Positions 19,735 to 28,578 of a DNA stretch of 43,973 nucleotides are shown here, piece after piece. Position 1 is the first letter of the stretch. Each line of letters opens with the position of its first letter. The notes below the pieces were generated by a model. It was given only the letters and a program-made list of their open reading frames with translations, was not told the origin of the DNA and ran no database searches. This DNA comes from an uncultured Cellvibrionales bacterium (GTDB lineage: Bacteria > Pseudomonadota > Gammaproteobacteria > Pseudomonadales > Porticoccaceae), in NCBI GenBank assembly GCA_913062605.1, contig CAJXWQ010000014.1:1-43973 (forward strand), read 5' to 3'. The position numbers were made by a program, and so were the translations under genes.

Positions 19735-21006
19735 ATGACCATTTTTGCTTTGGGAATCAATCACCGCACAGCTTCTCTCGATATTCGGGAGAAGGTTGCC
19801 TTTGCACCTGAACAAATGGTGGAGGCCTTGCAGCAGGTGGGTGATGTTGCTGGTATTGGTGAAGTCGCCATTTTGTCTACCTGTAATCGTACAGAAATCT
19901 ATGGTGCCTGTGGTAATCCGGAACACGTATTGGATTGGTTGGCGGAATACCATCAAATGTCTCGTTTGGCTTTGGATGATTGTCATTATATTTACCAGAA
20001 AGAAGATGCTGTACGCCACATAATGAAAGTGGCCAGTGGCCTCGACTCTATGATCTTGGGAGAACCCCAAATTCTTGGCCAACTGAAATCGGCCTATGCG
20101 GTGGCTAGAGATGCAGGAAAAGTATCCACGCATCTTAATCAACTTTTTCAGCAGGCATTTTCCATTGCAAAACAGGTTCGTACCGAGACGGCCATTGGTC
20201 AGAATCCCGTATCAGTGGCTTACGCCGCAGTGGGCTTATCGCAACAAATATTTTCTGATCTGAGGGATGTTCATGCACTATTAATTGGTGCAGGCGAAAC
20301 GATCGAGTTGGTGGCCAGACATTTGGTGGATAAACAGGTGGGTGGCATTACCGTTGCCAACCGCACATTGAGTCGGGCACAGGATTTAGCCCAACAATTT
20401 GGTGCACAAGCCATTTTGCTGTCCGAAATACCCGAGTTCCTTCAAGGGGCTGATATGGTGATTTCGTCAACGGCAAGCCAATTACCGATTCTTGGTAAGG
20501 GTGCAGTGGAATCAGCGCTTAAGCAGCGTAAGCACAAGCCGATGTTTATGGTAGATATTGCTGTGCCTCGAGACATTGAGCCTGAAGTGGCCAAATTGCA
20601 GGACGTCTACCTTTATACGGTAGATGACCTTCAGGAAGTAATTCTGGAAAATATGCGTTCTCGTGAACACGCTGCCAGTAAAGCAGAGGAAATTATTGAG
20701 GCTGGGGTACTTGCCTGGCAGAGCCAATTACAGGCTCTGGGGGTGGTGGACACTATTCGCGCTTTCCGCAGCAGTGTGGAGGAGACTCGTGATTTGGAAG
20801 TAGAAAAAGCATTGGTTGCTTTGCGTTCGGGCCAAGAGCCCGAACAGGTGTTAAAAAGTCTGGCGAGAAATCTCACGAATAAGCTTTTGCATACCCCAAC
20901 TGCGCGGCTCAAGTTGGCGGGAGAGCAGGGGCGAACAGAACATATTCACGTAGCTCACGATCTTTTCGGTTTAAAAAATCCAGGTGAAGGTGAGCCAGAT
21001 AAATAA
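19735..21006 (+). CDS. hemA: Glutamyl-tRNA reductase
   Basis: HemA reduces glutamyl-tRNA to glutamate-1-semialdehyde, the first committed step of C5-pathway heme synthesis. The 423-residue product starts [13 protein letters not shown] at the ATG at 19735. It has the nucleophile C50 in [11 protein letters not shown], the [16 protein letters not shown] motif, an NADPH-binding Rossmann region ([17 protein letters not shown]) and a C-terminal dimerisation domain. The frame is open further up only from a TTG, which would add a tail absent from the family. It is divergent from the TPR lipoprotein gene. Confidence 0.97.
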   Translation: MTIFALGINHRTASLDIREKVAFAPEQMVEALQQVGDVAGIGEVAILSTCNRTEIYGACGNPEHVLDWLAEYHQMSRLALDDCHYIYQKEDAVRHIMKVASGLDSMILGEPQILGQLKSAYAVARDAGKVSTHLNQLFQQAFSIAKQVRTETAIGQNPVSVAYAAVGLSQQIFSDLRDVHALLIGAGETIELVARHLVDKQVGGITVANRTLSRAQDLAQQFGAQAILLSEIPEFLQGADMVISSTASQLPILGKGAVESALKQRKHKPMFMVDIAVPRDIEPEVAKLQDVYLYTVDDLQEVILENMRSREHAASKAEEIIEAGVLAWQSQLQALGVVDTIRAFRSSVEETRDLEVEKALVALRSGQEPEQVLKSLARNLTNKLLHTPTARLKLAGEQGRTEHIHVAHDLFGLKNPGEGEPDK

Positions 21007-21131
21007 TTCCGGAAAATAGCTTGGAAAAGAAAGCTAAGACACTTGGCCATAAAAAATGGCTTTAAAAAAGACCTTTAAAAAAAAGAGTTCCGGTTAATCC
21101 TTCAGCAACATTATTAAATGAAAGAGTATTG

Positions 21132-22214
21132 ATGAAAGCATCCATTCTGGAAAAATTACAGATTTTGTCCGATCGACAAGAAGAGGTCGGTGCATTATTG
21201 AGCGACTCTGATGTCATTGGTGATCAGAACCGCTTTCGCGATCTGTCGAAGGAATATGCCGAGCTGGAGCCGGTGGTGAAAACCTATGCCGACTACACAC
21301 AGGCTCAGGAGACTATTTCTGACGCCAAATTACTGCTCAAGGACTCTGATGCCGACATGAGAGACATGGCGCAGGAGGAGATGAAAGAAGGTGAGGCGCA
21401 GCTAGACATACTTGAAATCGAACTTCAAAAACTGTTGCTACCGAAAGACCCTAATGACGAAAAAAATGTCTTCCTTGAAATTCGGGCAGGAACTGGTGGT
21501 GATGAAGCAGCAATTTTCTCCGGAGATCTGTTTCGGATGTACAGTAAATATGCTGAAAGTAAACGCTGGAAGGTGGAGGTTATCAGTGAAAGCCTTGGTG
21601 ACCATGGCGGTTATAAAGAGATTATTAGCCGGATTGTAGGGCAGGGGGTGTACTCCCAGCTAAAGTTTGAGTCCGGTGCCCACAGAGTGCAGCGGGTGCC
21701 AGAGACGGAATCCCAAGGACGTGTTCATACCTCCGCTTGTACCGTGGCCATCATGCCAGAAGCAGATGAGCTGGATGAGATAGAGATTAATAAAGGTGAC
21801 CTTCGGGTTGATACATTCCGTGCTTCAGGTTCAGGCGGTCAGCATGTTAACAAGACTGATTCAGCTATTCGTTTGACACACTTGCCAACGGGTCTTGTGG
21901 TGGAATGCCAGGATGAGCGATCACAGCACAAGAATAAGGCTCGGGCAATGTCATTGTTGTCCGCACGGTTGAAGAATGCCCAGGAGGAAGCGGCAGCGAA
22001 AGATATTGCTGAGGAACGCCGCTCACTGGTGGGTAGTGGTGATCGTTCGGAGCGAATTCGCACCTACAACTATCCCCAAGGCCGAGTGACAGATCACCGC
22101 ATCAATCTTACGTTGTACAAGCTGGGAGAAGTGATGGAGGGGCAGTTGGCTGAAGTAGTTCAGCCACTGATCAATGAGCATCAGGCGGAACAGCTGGCCG
22201 CATTGTCGGGGTGA
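21132..22214 (+). CDS. prfA: Peptide chain release factor 1
   Basis: RF1 terminates translation at UAA and UAG. The 360-residue product carries the GGQ motif at residues 235-237 ([14 protein letters not shown]) and the PxT stop-codon-recognition motif as PET (190-192, in [12 protein letters not shown]). The start is the ATG at 21132, with GAAAGAG upstream. The 125-base gap after hemA is A-rich with small weak hairpins and no clear terminator, so read-through from hemA is likely. Confidence 0.97.
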   Translation: MKASILEKLQILSDRQEEVGALLSDSDVIGDQNRFRDLSKEYAELEPVVKTYADYTQAQETISDAKLLLKDSDADMRDMAQEEMKEGEAQLDILEIELQKLLLPKDPNDEKNVFLEIRAGTGGDEAAIFSGDLFRMYSKYAESKRWKVEVISESLGDHGGYKEIISRIVGQGVYSQLKFESGAHRVQRVPETESQGRVHTSACTVAIMPEADELDEIEINKGDLRVDTFRASGSGGQHVNKTDSAIRLTHLPTGLVVECQDERSQHKNKARAMSLLSARLKNAQEEAAAKDIAEERRSLVGSGDRSERIRTYNYPQGRVTDHRINLTLYKLGEVMEGQLAEVVQPLINEHQAEQLAALSG

Positions 22215-22220
22215 TCCCCA

Positions 22221-23087
22221 ATGGCCGTTATCCCAGTGCCTGATACTCACGTGTCCGTTACCATATCCGAGCTATTGAAACGCAGTGATGAGCTGACGAC
22301 GGTTAGCGATACCTCACGGCTGGATACAGAAGTGCTGCTCTGCCATATTTTGGGTAAGAATCGCACCTTCCTTTATACCTGGCCCGAACAATTACTCTCC
22401 ACCTCCCAGCAGCATCAGTTTCAGGCGTTGTTTAGCCGCCGTTTAAAAGGTGAGCCTATTGCTCATTTAACGGGTACTAGGGAGTTCTGGTCTCTTTCTC
22501 TCAATGTGTCATCAGCAACACTTATTCCAAGACCGGATACCGAATTATTGGTAGAGATTGCCCTTGGGCTATCGCTGGCTAAGCAAGCGGCGGTGCTTGA
22601 TCTTGGCACTGGCACTGGCGCGATTGCTCTGGCCTTGGCCAGTGAAAAGCCACACTGGAACATTTGTGCCGTTGATGCTGTGGCGGAAGCGGTGGCTCTG
22701 GCTGATGAAAACCGGCAGCAATTTGGGTTTGATCACGTCCGGGTTTTCCAAAGTGATTGGTTCTCTGAACTCAGTGGCCAGACATTTGATTTGATTATCA
22801 GCAACCCCCCCTATATCAGTGCAAGTGATGACCATTTACAGCAAGGTGATGTGCGATTTGAACCATGTTCAGCATTGGTTGCTGATAAATCAGGTTTTGC
22901 CGATCTCTGTACCATTGTCTCCTGTGCTGGTTTGCACTTGAACCCGGGAGGCTGGTTGATTCTGGAGCACGGCTATGAACAGGGTGACGAAGTTCGTCAA
23001 ATGATGTCCCTGGCGGGCTTTAGCGGGATTGCAACCCACGCAGATCTTGCCGGCTTGGAAAGGGCGACCATTGGCCATAAAACCTGA
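22221..23087 (+). CDS. prmC: Release-factor glutamine N5-methyltransferase
   Basis: PrmC (HemK) methylates the Gln of the GGQ motif in RF1 and RF2 using SAM. The 288-residue protein has SAM motif I in VLDLGTGTGAIALALA (about 125-140) and the catalytic NPPY motif at 195-198 (LIISNPPYISASDDHL). The N-terminal helical domain shows RLDTEVLLCHILG and FSRRLKGEPIAHLTG. It begins 6 bases after prfA, so substrate and modifier are made together. It ends 4 bases from the convergent flavin reductase gene. Confidence 0.96.
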   Translation: MAVIPVPDTHVSVTISELLKRSDELTTVSDTSRLDTEVLLCHILGKNRTFLYTWPEQLLSTSQQHQFQALFSRRLKGEPIAHLTGTREFWSLSLNVSSATLIPRPDTELLVEIALGLSLAKQAAVLDLGTGTGAIALALASEKPHWNICAVDAVAEAVALADENRQQFGFDHVRVFQSDWFSELSGQTFDLIISNPPYISASDDHLQQGDVRFEPCSALVADKSGFADLCTIVSCAGLHLNPGGWLILEHGYEQGDEVRQMMSLAGFSGIATHADLAGLERATIGHKT

Positions 23088-23091
23088 CGGC

Positions 23092-23568
23092 TTATTTTAG
23101 TTCCTGATATTGGCCACAGTGAAAAATCAGTGGTGCCATCGGAATTGAAGAAAAATCTAACACTCGTCCCACCAGAATCGTGTGATCGCCACCAGGGTGG
23201 CGATGCTCAATTTCACACTGGAAAACACTGGCGCAATCATTGAGTAGCGGCATGCCATTCATTCCGGGATACCATGAGACACGATCAAACTTATTTTCTT
23301 CAGGGCCTGCAAAAAGTTGAGATATGGACTGCTGGCCACTGTGTAGAATATTCACCGCAAAATGATTGGTATGCTGAAATAACTCAAATAGCCGTGATTC
23401 CCGTCCAACACACCAGGAGATTAATGCAGGCTCCAGTGATACCGAAGAAAAGCTATTGGCTGTCATACCTTGGGGTTCACCATGTTCATCAACAGCGGTA
23501 ACCACTGTAATACCTGTGGCAAAGTTGCCCATCGCATTCCGTAGGGCGCGAACCTCATTGTCTGTCAT
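23092..23568 (-). CDS. Flavin reductase-like FMN-binding protein
   Basis: The 158-residue protein is of the flavin reductase (DIM6/NTAB) family. It has RNAMGNFATGITVVTA at the start, the FMN-binding stretch GMTANSFSSVSLEPALISWC, HFAVNILHSGQ and the C-terminal GGDHTILVGRVLDF. Such proteins reduce FMN or FAD with NAD(P)H, often to supply a monooxygenase, but no such partner is adjacent. It lies downstream of amrA on the same strand with a 105-base gap, so a link to that system is possible but unproven. Confidence 0.88.
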   Translation of the reverse strand: MTDNEVRALRNAMGNFATGITVVTAVDEHGEPQGMTANSFSSVSLEPALISWCVGRESRLFELFQHTNHFAVNILHSGQQSISQLFAGPEENKFDRVSWYPGMNGMPLLNDCASVFQCEIEHRHPGGDHTILVGRVLDFSSIPMAPLIFHCGQYQELK

Positions 23569-23673
23569 TGTTTTATCTCAGGAGTTTTTCAAAGAATATT
23601 ATAAGGGTTGATCAAACACCCATTAGTTATGGTGGTCTAGAGTAACCTAAATAGCTGTAGAGATAAAAACGGC

Positions 23674-24243
23674 TTATTCCTGAAAGCAGACGGTGTGGTA
23701 GCGCCAGGCTTTGAGTTTGTCGGACCAGAAGTTGAGAGGGAGCCCCGCTTTTAGTTTTAGTTGCTCCAAAAATTGGGTCTTATCAGGTATGGAGTCCCAT
23801 ACGGTGGGAAGGAATGTGGCACGGTGGCGGCCCTTCTCAATTACTAGCCCATCCTTGCCCGACACCAGTTGAGCTAGCAGGTTAGCTTCGCTTGAAAATG
23901 AGAGGGGCATTGGTTCTGTGAGAACAGATATTTCGATATGTAACTCTGCTACTTCTTCTCGGGAGATAGCCGGGAATCGGGGATCCTCAAAGGCCGAGGC
24001 CGCAGCATGTTGTACCGTACCAACCACTAAGGGTTGAGTTGCTTCTAACGCACCAATACAACCGCGTAATTTACTTTTTTTTCGAAGGGTCACGAAACTG
24101 GCGGCCTGCTGTTTTAGGGCAGGGCTGAAGATAGTTTCATCTACCTGTAAATCGCGTTCAAAGAGACGCCGTACTTGAATACTTTCTCGCGCTAATGACA
24201 GTAGTTTTTGTTGATCTTCATCCGATAATTCAATAAATGGCAT
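23674..24243 (-). CDS. amrA: AmmeMemoRadiSam system protein A (AMMECR1 domain)
   Basis: The 189-residue product is an AMMECR1-domain protein: SFVTLRKKSKLRGCIGALEA near residue 55, DPRFPAISREEVAELHIEIS, and GKDGLVIEKGRHRATFLPTVWD towards the end. Human AMMECR1 is the eukaryotic relative. Its biochemical role is not established. I chose the ATG at 24243 because GGAG lies a few bases upstream and the product starts MPFIELSDEDQQKLLSLARE; the frame is open to 24303 but that would lie wholly inside amrB. It overlaps the amrB stop by 14 bases in another frame, so the two are probably coupled. Confidence 0.9.
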   Translation of the reverse strand: MPFIELSDEDQQKLLSLARESIQVRRLFERDLQVDETIFSPALKQQAASFVTLRKKSKLRGCIGALEATQPLVVGTVQHAAASAFEDPRFPAISREEVAELHIEISVLTEPMPLSFSSEANLLAQLVSGKDGLVIEKGRHRATFLPTVWDSIPDKTQFLEQLKLKAGLPLNFWSDKLKAWRYHTVCFQE

Positions 24244-25051
24244 AAGCTCCGTATCCCACCACACGATCCCTGTCCTCTGTATTTTTATTAACAGAGCTTC
24301 CATTGGTATAGCTACTATTTATAGAGTCCCAGGAGTTTTTCAGGTTAATCGTTTTGATGGACATCCTTTCGTTGTTGGCGAGCCTCAGCAGGCCATTGAT
24401 AGCGTTGCAACCGCAGGCTTGTGAACCCGTGATCCTGCCATCTAATTGCTCGATCATGGCGGTGGTTTCTTGGTCAAGACGCTGGGCTTCTTGGTAGGGG
24501 TGATAATGGCTGAGATCAGAGCTGATCACAACCAGTGTTTCATCGCCACCCCAGGCGCAACGGAGTACTTCGGCTACTTGGTCAGGTTTTGCGTTGCCGA
24601 CAACCAATGGTAATAACAGGAAATCATCAATCATTCGTTGCAGGAAAGGCAGTTGTACTTCCAGGCTATGCTCAAACTGGTGGGCTTCGTCCCTGATGTT
24701 TATCAGAGACAGTCTCAGCAGTGCAGCAATTCCGTTGCGATCTACAGAGATGTCACCCAGGGGTGTACAAAAAGTGGTTGCTGACGGTGCGGCCAAACCA
24801 TTTAAGGGAACGTGATGAGAGGGGCCCAGAAGAGCTACCCGCGATAGCCGGTGGGCAATGGGTTTTAGCAATTGATAGGCACTGGCGGCAACGGCACCCG
24901 AGTAGATGTACCCAGCATGGGGGACGATCAATGCCTTGGGTATGAATGTTGGTTCCTTGGTTGTGCTTAAAAACCCATCCACCTGCGCCTGCAGGATTTT
25001 GGGATTGTCTGGGTAAAACATACCCGCAACAGCGGACTCCCGGCTTACCAT
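24230..25051 (-). CDS. amrB: AmmeMemoRadiSam system protein B (MEMO1 family)
   Basis: The product (273 residues from the ATG at 25051; a GTG at 25063 is also possible) is a MEMO-family protein related to class III extradiol dioxygenases. It has SAVAGMFYPDNP, the metal-site-like His in IVPHAGYIYSG, LLGPSHHVPL, EHSLEVQLPFLQ, VVISSDLSHYHP, the Cys-containing ACGCNAINGLL and the family ending RVVGYGAYAIY. These His, Asp and Cys positions match those reported to bind metal in human MEMO1. It is divergent from amrS across about 90 bases and overlaps amrA. Function is not established. Confidence 0.92.
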   Translation of the reverse strand: MVSRESAVAGMFYPDNPKILQAQVDGFLSTTKEPTFIPKALIVPHAGYIYSGAVAASAYQLLKPIAHRLSRVALLGPSHHVPLNGLAAPSATTFCTPLGDISVDRNGIAALLRLSLINIRDEAHQFEHSLEVQLPFLQRMIDDFLLLPLVVGNAKPDQVAEVLRCAWGGDETLVVISSDLSHYHPYQEAQRLDQETTAMIEQLDGRITGSQACGCNAINGLLRLANNERMSIKTINLKNSWDSINSSYTNGSSVNKNTEDRDRVVGYGAYAIY

Positions 25052-25082
25052 ATGAATAGCCACACTTTATAAATGGTCTATA

Positions 25083-25092
25083 ACTATATAGT
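25083..25092. promoter_or_regulatory. Palindrome in the amrB/amrS divergent gap (possible operator)
   Basis: ACTATATAGT is a perfect 10-base palindrome near the middle of the AT-rich region between the two divergent starts. It could be an operator or a shared promoter element, but short AT palindromes also arise by chance. Confidence 0.25.
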
Positions 25093-25142
25093 GCTTTTGA
25101 TATTAATTTAATAGTCCGAATAATGAATTTTGGGAGACATAT

Positions 25143-26228
25143 ATGATTGTGTCGCCGCCTGTTACGCATCCCACCCGGTATTGGCACCTGCTTGATGATG
25201 GTCGCCTGCAATGTGATGTTTGCCCTCGAGAATGTAGGTTGCATGAGGGGCAGCGGGGCTTGTGTTATGTGAGAGGGCGTGAGGGTGATGAAGTTGTACT
25301 TTACAGCTATGGTCGCTCTAGTGGATTTTGCGTCGATCCCATTGAAAAAAAACCACTGAATCATTTTTTGCCGGGTAGCTCGGTGCTGTCCTTTGGTACA
25401 GCAGGCTGTAATTTGGCCTGTAAATTTTGTCAGAACTGGGATATGAGTAAATCCCGAGAGATGGATACTTTGGCGGATACGGCAATGCCAGTCCGGTTAG
25501 TAGAGACGGCGGTTGAGCTGGGCTGTCAAAACATTGCATTTACCTACAATGATCCGGTGGTTTTTTTGGAGTATGCCGTAGATGTGGCGAAAGCCTGTCG
25601 GGAACTGGGTGTTAAAAGTGTGGCTGTCAGTGCCGGTTATATTCAGGACGCACCACGCCGTGAATTTTTTCAACATATGGATGCCACCAATATTGATCTC
25701 AAAGCATTTACTGAATCGTTTTACAAAAAAATCTGCGGTGGCGAGTTGAAAAATGTGTTGGAGACGCTCCAATACATCGCGCATGAAACAGATGTGTGGT
25801 TAGAGTTAACGACGTTGATTATCCCCGGTGAAAATGATTCAGACACAGAGTTGGATGCCATGACTGCCTGGGTGGTAGAAAATTTGGGGCCAGATGTGCC
25901 GATGCATTTCTCTGCCTTTCATCCAGACTGGAAAATGCAGGATATACCTGCAACGCCATCAGAAACACTAACTAAAGCCCGGAAAATTGCCATGCAAAAT
26001 GGTGTGCATTATGCCTACACCGGAAATATACATGACCGGGTAGGTGGCAGTACATTTTGTCCTTCCTGTCGGGAGCTGATTATTGAGCGTGATTGGTACC
26101 GGTTGGGTTCTTGGGGATTGAATGAGCAGGGCTGTTGTCATACTTGTGGTGAAAGTATCGCCGGTGTCTTTGAAGCAACACCGGGTGATTGGGGCTCACG
26201 GCGGGTGCCGATCAAGTTGCTACGTTAA
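25143..26228 (+). CDS. amrS: AmmeMemoRadiSam system radical SAM enzyme
   Basis: The 361-residue enzyme resembles pyruvate-formate-lyase-activating enzymes. The radical-SAM cluster motif is C89-x3-C93-x2-C96 in GTAGCNLACKFCQNWD. Two further Cys groups are visible: C24, C27, C31 and C41 at the N-terminus (CDVCPRECRL ... GLC), and CPSC plus CCHTC near the C-terminus, suggesting an extra metal or Fe-S site. It has FTYNDPVVFLEYA and LTTLIIPGENDS as in relatives. GGGAG precedes the ATG at 25143. With amrA and amrB it forms the recurring three-gene set; no substrate is known to me. Confidence 0.95.
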   Translation: MIVSPPVTHPTRYWHLLDDGRLQCDVCPRECRLHEGQRGLCYVRGREGDEVVLYSYGRSSGFCVDPIEKKPLNHFLPGSSVLSFGTAGCNLACKFCQNWDMSKSREMDTLADTAMPVRLVETAVELGCQNIAFTYNDPVVFLEYAVDVAKACRELGVKSVAVSAGYIQDAPRREFFQHMDATNIDLKAFTESFYKKICGGELKNVLETLQYIAHETDVWLELTTLIIPGENDSDTELDAMTAWVVENLGPDVPMHFSAFHPDWKMQDIPATPSETLTKARKIAMQNGVHYAYTGNIHDRVGGSTFCPSCRELIIERDWYRLGSWGLNEQGCCHTCGESIAGVFEATPGDWGSRRVPIKLLR

Positions 26229-26389
26229 CTATTTAAACAAAACTTTTTTACAAAACAGGGTCTAAGCAATCAATACTTGACCGAATGGTTAGGTAATGAC
26301 GGTTTGATTTGTTAACACCGTTGCTGCCAGCTTTTTTTTGTCAGCCACTCGTTCACGCGTTACTAAGAGAAAATAATAAGGACATCACC

Positions 26390-27052
26390 ATGAATGGTCT
26401 TTCTGGAATCTGTCACCGACTTCATCATCGGGTTCTAAGTTACCTGAGTTGTTTTGAGGGTATCGCACCCTTGTTGTTACGAATTTTTCTTGCCCCCATT
26501 TTTATCAAGGCCGGGTACGGAAAATTACAGTTGGGCACAGAAAATGTGGGATTTCTTGAAAGACTAACGGCAGATCCAAATGTTGTTGCCTGGTTTGGTA
26601 ATCCTGATTGGGGGTTGGGTTTACCCATACCGGAAGTGTTGGCACTAATGGCTGGCTGGACAGAATTTTTAGGTGGTTGGCTTTTGTTATTTGGCCTGCT
26701 GACCCGGCTTATTAGTATTCCCCTGATGTTAACGATGATAGTGGCGGCCACTACTGCACATTGGGGCAATGGCTGGCATGCATTACCTGAAGCCAAGCTA
26801 ACGGTGCCTTGGGAATGGCGCACAGATCTAATTGATGACGCCCTGGAGCGTAAAAGTCGAGCAGTATCTATTCTTGAGGAACACGGAAATATTGATTATC
26901 TGACGGAGGCGGGTTCATTTACTGTGTTAAAGAATGGAATAGAGTTTGCCGCCACTTATTTTATTATGTTGCTTAGCCTGTTGTTTACAGGAGGTGGTCG
27001 CTTCACCAGCGTGGATTATTGGTTGATTCGAGCACTAAACCCGAGAGAGTAA
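26390..27052 (+). CDS. DoxX family membrane protein
   Basis: The 220-residue product is of the DoxX type: four hydrophobic segments (about residues 20-45, 75-100, 105-125 and 180-205) with the family features LLRIFLAPIFIKAGYGKL and MAGWTEFLGGWLLLFGLLTR. An unusual insert of about 50 polar residues separates helices three and four (from WRTDLIDDALERKSRA). DoxX proteins are linked to quinone or thiol redox in membranes, but the role here is open. The ATG at 26390 has AAGGA 7 bases upstream; the longer frame from 26309 lacks such a signal. It lies 161 bases after amrS. Confidence 0.85.
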   Translation: MNGLSGICHRLHHRVLSYLSCFEGIAPLLLRIFLAPIFIKAGYGKLQLGTENVGFLERLTADPNVVAWFGNPDWGLGLPIPEVLALMAGWTEFLGGWLLLFGLLTRLISIPLMLTMIVAATTAHWGNGWHALPEAKLTVPWEWRTDLIDDALERKSRAVSILEEHGNIDYLTEAGSFTVLKNGIEFAATYFIMLLSLLFTGGGRFTSVDYWLIRALNPRE

Positions 27053-27146
27053 TCCCCAAAAGGCAGTTTAATCGCAGTGTCTAAATACACTATATTCTGT
27101 GTAACACACATCGTATTGTCGAGAGGGCCGCGGTTTTCTTATCCCG

Positions 27147-27155
27147 TGCTATAAT
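27147..27155 (+). promoter_or_regulatory. Extended -10 promoter of rhlB
   Basis: TGCTATAAT is a perfect extended -10 followed by a GC-rich discriminator (CCCGCCCC). There is no clear -35. The expected leader is about 50 bases. Confidence 0.65.
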
Positions 27156-27173
27156 CCCGCCCCTTTCTAGTCC

Positions 27174-27193
27174 ATGGCCCGAAATCGGGCCAT
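27174..27193 (+). promoter_or_regulatory. Hairpin in the rhlB leader
   Basis: ATGGCCCGA and TCGGGCCAT form a 9-base perfect inverted repeat with only two bases between. It ends 17 bases before the rhlB start codon and could hide the start region, which has no strong Shine-Dalgarno sequence. A helicase acting on its own leader is an attractive but untested idea. Confidence 0.5.
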
Positions 27194-27210
27194 CCTGTAC
27201 CGGCAATATT

Positions 27211-28524
27211 ATGAGTGAACAGAACAACCAGACCCCTAGGCAGACCTCCAAGGACAATCAACAAAAACAATCAGGCCGCCGTGGCCGTAGGCGTCGTGGC
27301 GGGGGTGCTAAAGTTGCCGCTGCCCAATGGGATTTGTCACAATTTGCGGTAGAGCCTGAGGCCGGTAAAACACGGTTTCACGACATGGGCCTGCCTCTGC
27401 CATTAATGCACGCCATTGCTGACTTGGGTTTTAAATATTGCTCACCGATTCAAGCACGCTCATTGCCTTACACGTTGCGTGGCCACGATGTAGTGGGTAA
27501 AGCTCAGACGGGTACCGGGAAAACGGCGGCTTTTCTGGCGACGATTATTACTGAGTTACTCACTAATCCCGTGGATGATGAGCACTTTGCCGGTGAAGCT
27601 CGCGCCCTAATTATTGCTCCGACCCGTGAGTTGGTTATGCAAATTGCGGATGATGCCAAGCTCCTTTGTAAATACACCGAGCTGAAAGTACATACGTTGG
27701 TCGGTGGTATGGATTACGACAAACAAAAACGTCATTTACAAGAAAGCCTCTGCGATATTTTGGTTGCCACCCCTGGACGCTTGCTGGACTTTGCAGGTAG
27801 TCGTGATGTTTACCTCGATCGCACTGAGATTTTGGTGCTTGATGAAGCAGATCGGATGCTGGATATGGGCTTTATTCCCCAGGTACGACGTATTGTCCGC
27901 CTGACACCCCATCGGGAAAATCGGCAGACTATGTTCTTTTCTGCAACCTTTACCCCCGAAGTTATGAGTCTGGCTGAGCAGTGGACGGTTGATCCTACCA
28001 GCGTCGAAATTGAGCCGGAAAATGTGGCTACTGATACGGTTAACCAGAAAGTATTTATTACCTCTAAGAATGAGAAATTCCAACTGCTTTACAACTTGAT
28101 CAGTCAAGATGAGGTGGAAAGCGTGATCGTCTTTGCTAACCGTCGTGATCAGTGTCGTCGACTGCAAGAAAAGCTAAAAGGGAAAGGTTTTAGTGTTGGG
28201 TTGCTGTCGGGTGAAGTGCCTCAAGGTAAGCGAGTTAGAACACTGGAGGATTTCAAGTCTGGCAAGTTGAAGGTGTTAGTAGCTACCGATGTAGCGGGCC
28301 GGGGTATCCATATTGATGGTATTAGTCATGTGGTGAATTACACTCTGCCAGAAGAATCAGAAGATTATGTTCACCGCATTGGTCGTACAGGTCGTGCGGG
28401 GAAAAGCGGTACTTCCATCAGTTTCGCTTGTGAAGATGATGCATTCCTATTGGAACCCATACAGGAATTGTTGGGCAGAAAATTGGACTGTGAACAACCG
28501 GATGAGTCCTTGCTAAAAAGATAA
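27211..28524 (+). CDS. rhlB: ATP-dependent RNA helicase RhlB
   Basis: RhlB is a DEAD-box helicase that unwinds structured RNA for the degradosome. The 437-residue product has a basic N-terminal extension ([14 protein letters not shown], residues 21-34), the Q-motif region ([14 protein letters not shown] ... CSPIQ), Walker A AQTGTGKT (98-105), [17 protein letters not shown], and [10 protein letters not shown] in motif VI. The C-terminus is short. The basic N-terminal tail is like that of Pseudomonas-type RhlB. It follows doxX but has its own promoter. Confidence 0.93.
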   Translation: MSEQNNQTPRQTSKDNQQKQSGRRGRRRRGGGAKVAAAQWDLSQFAVEPEAGKTRFHDMGLPLPLMHAIADLGFKYCSPIQARSLPYTLRGHDVVGKAQTGTGKTAAFLATIITELLTNPVDDEHFAGEARALIIAPTRELVMQIADDAKLLCKYTELKVHTLVGGMDYDKQKRHLQESLCDILVATPGRLLDFAGSRDVYLDRTEILVLDEADRMLDMGFIPQVRRIVRLTPHRENRQTMFFSATFTPEVMSLAEQWTVDPTSVEIEPENVATDTVNQKVFITSKNEKFQLLYNLISQDEVESVIVFANRRDQCRRLQEKLKGKGFSVGLLSGEVPQGKRVRTLEDFKSGKLKVLVATDVAGRGIHIDGISHVVNYTLPEESEDYVHRIGRTGRAGKSGTSISFACEDDAFLLEPIQELLGRKLDCEQPDESLLKR

Positions 28525-28525
28525 G

Positions 28526-28550
28526 TTGAGGGCTCGTGAAAAGCCCTCAA
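28526..28550 (-). terminator. Hairpin between convergent rhlB and cysZ
   Basis: TTGAGGGCT and AGCCCTCAA form a 9-base stem with a 7-base loop directly after the rhlB stop. On the plus strand no U-run follows. On the minus strand it is followed by CTTATCTTTTT, so it fits better as the terminator of cysZ, or as a weak shared one. Confidence 0.4.
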
Positions 28551-28578
28551 GGCCAAATAACAAAGGTCACTTTCTGTC

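Noticed and set aside
21007..21131. A-rich gap between hemA and prfA with small stem-loops (for example GCCAT-AAAAA-ATGGC)
   Set aside because: Stems of about 5-6 bases are too weak to call a terminator or attenuator.
24753..25364. A 203-codon minus-strand frame spanning the amrB/amrS gap
   Set aside because: It overlaps both amrB and amrS, shows no family likeness, and the two real genes explain the region.
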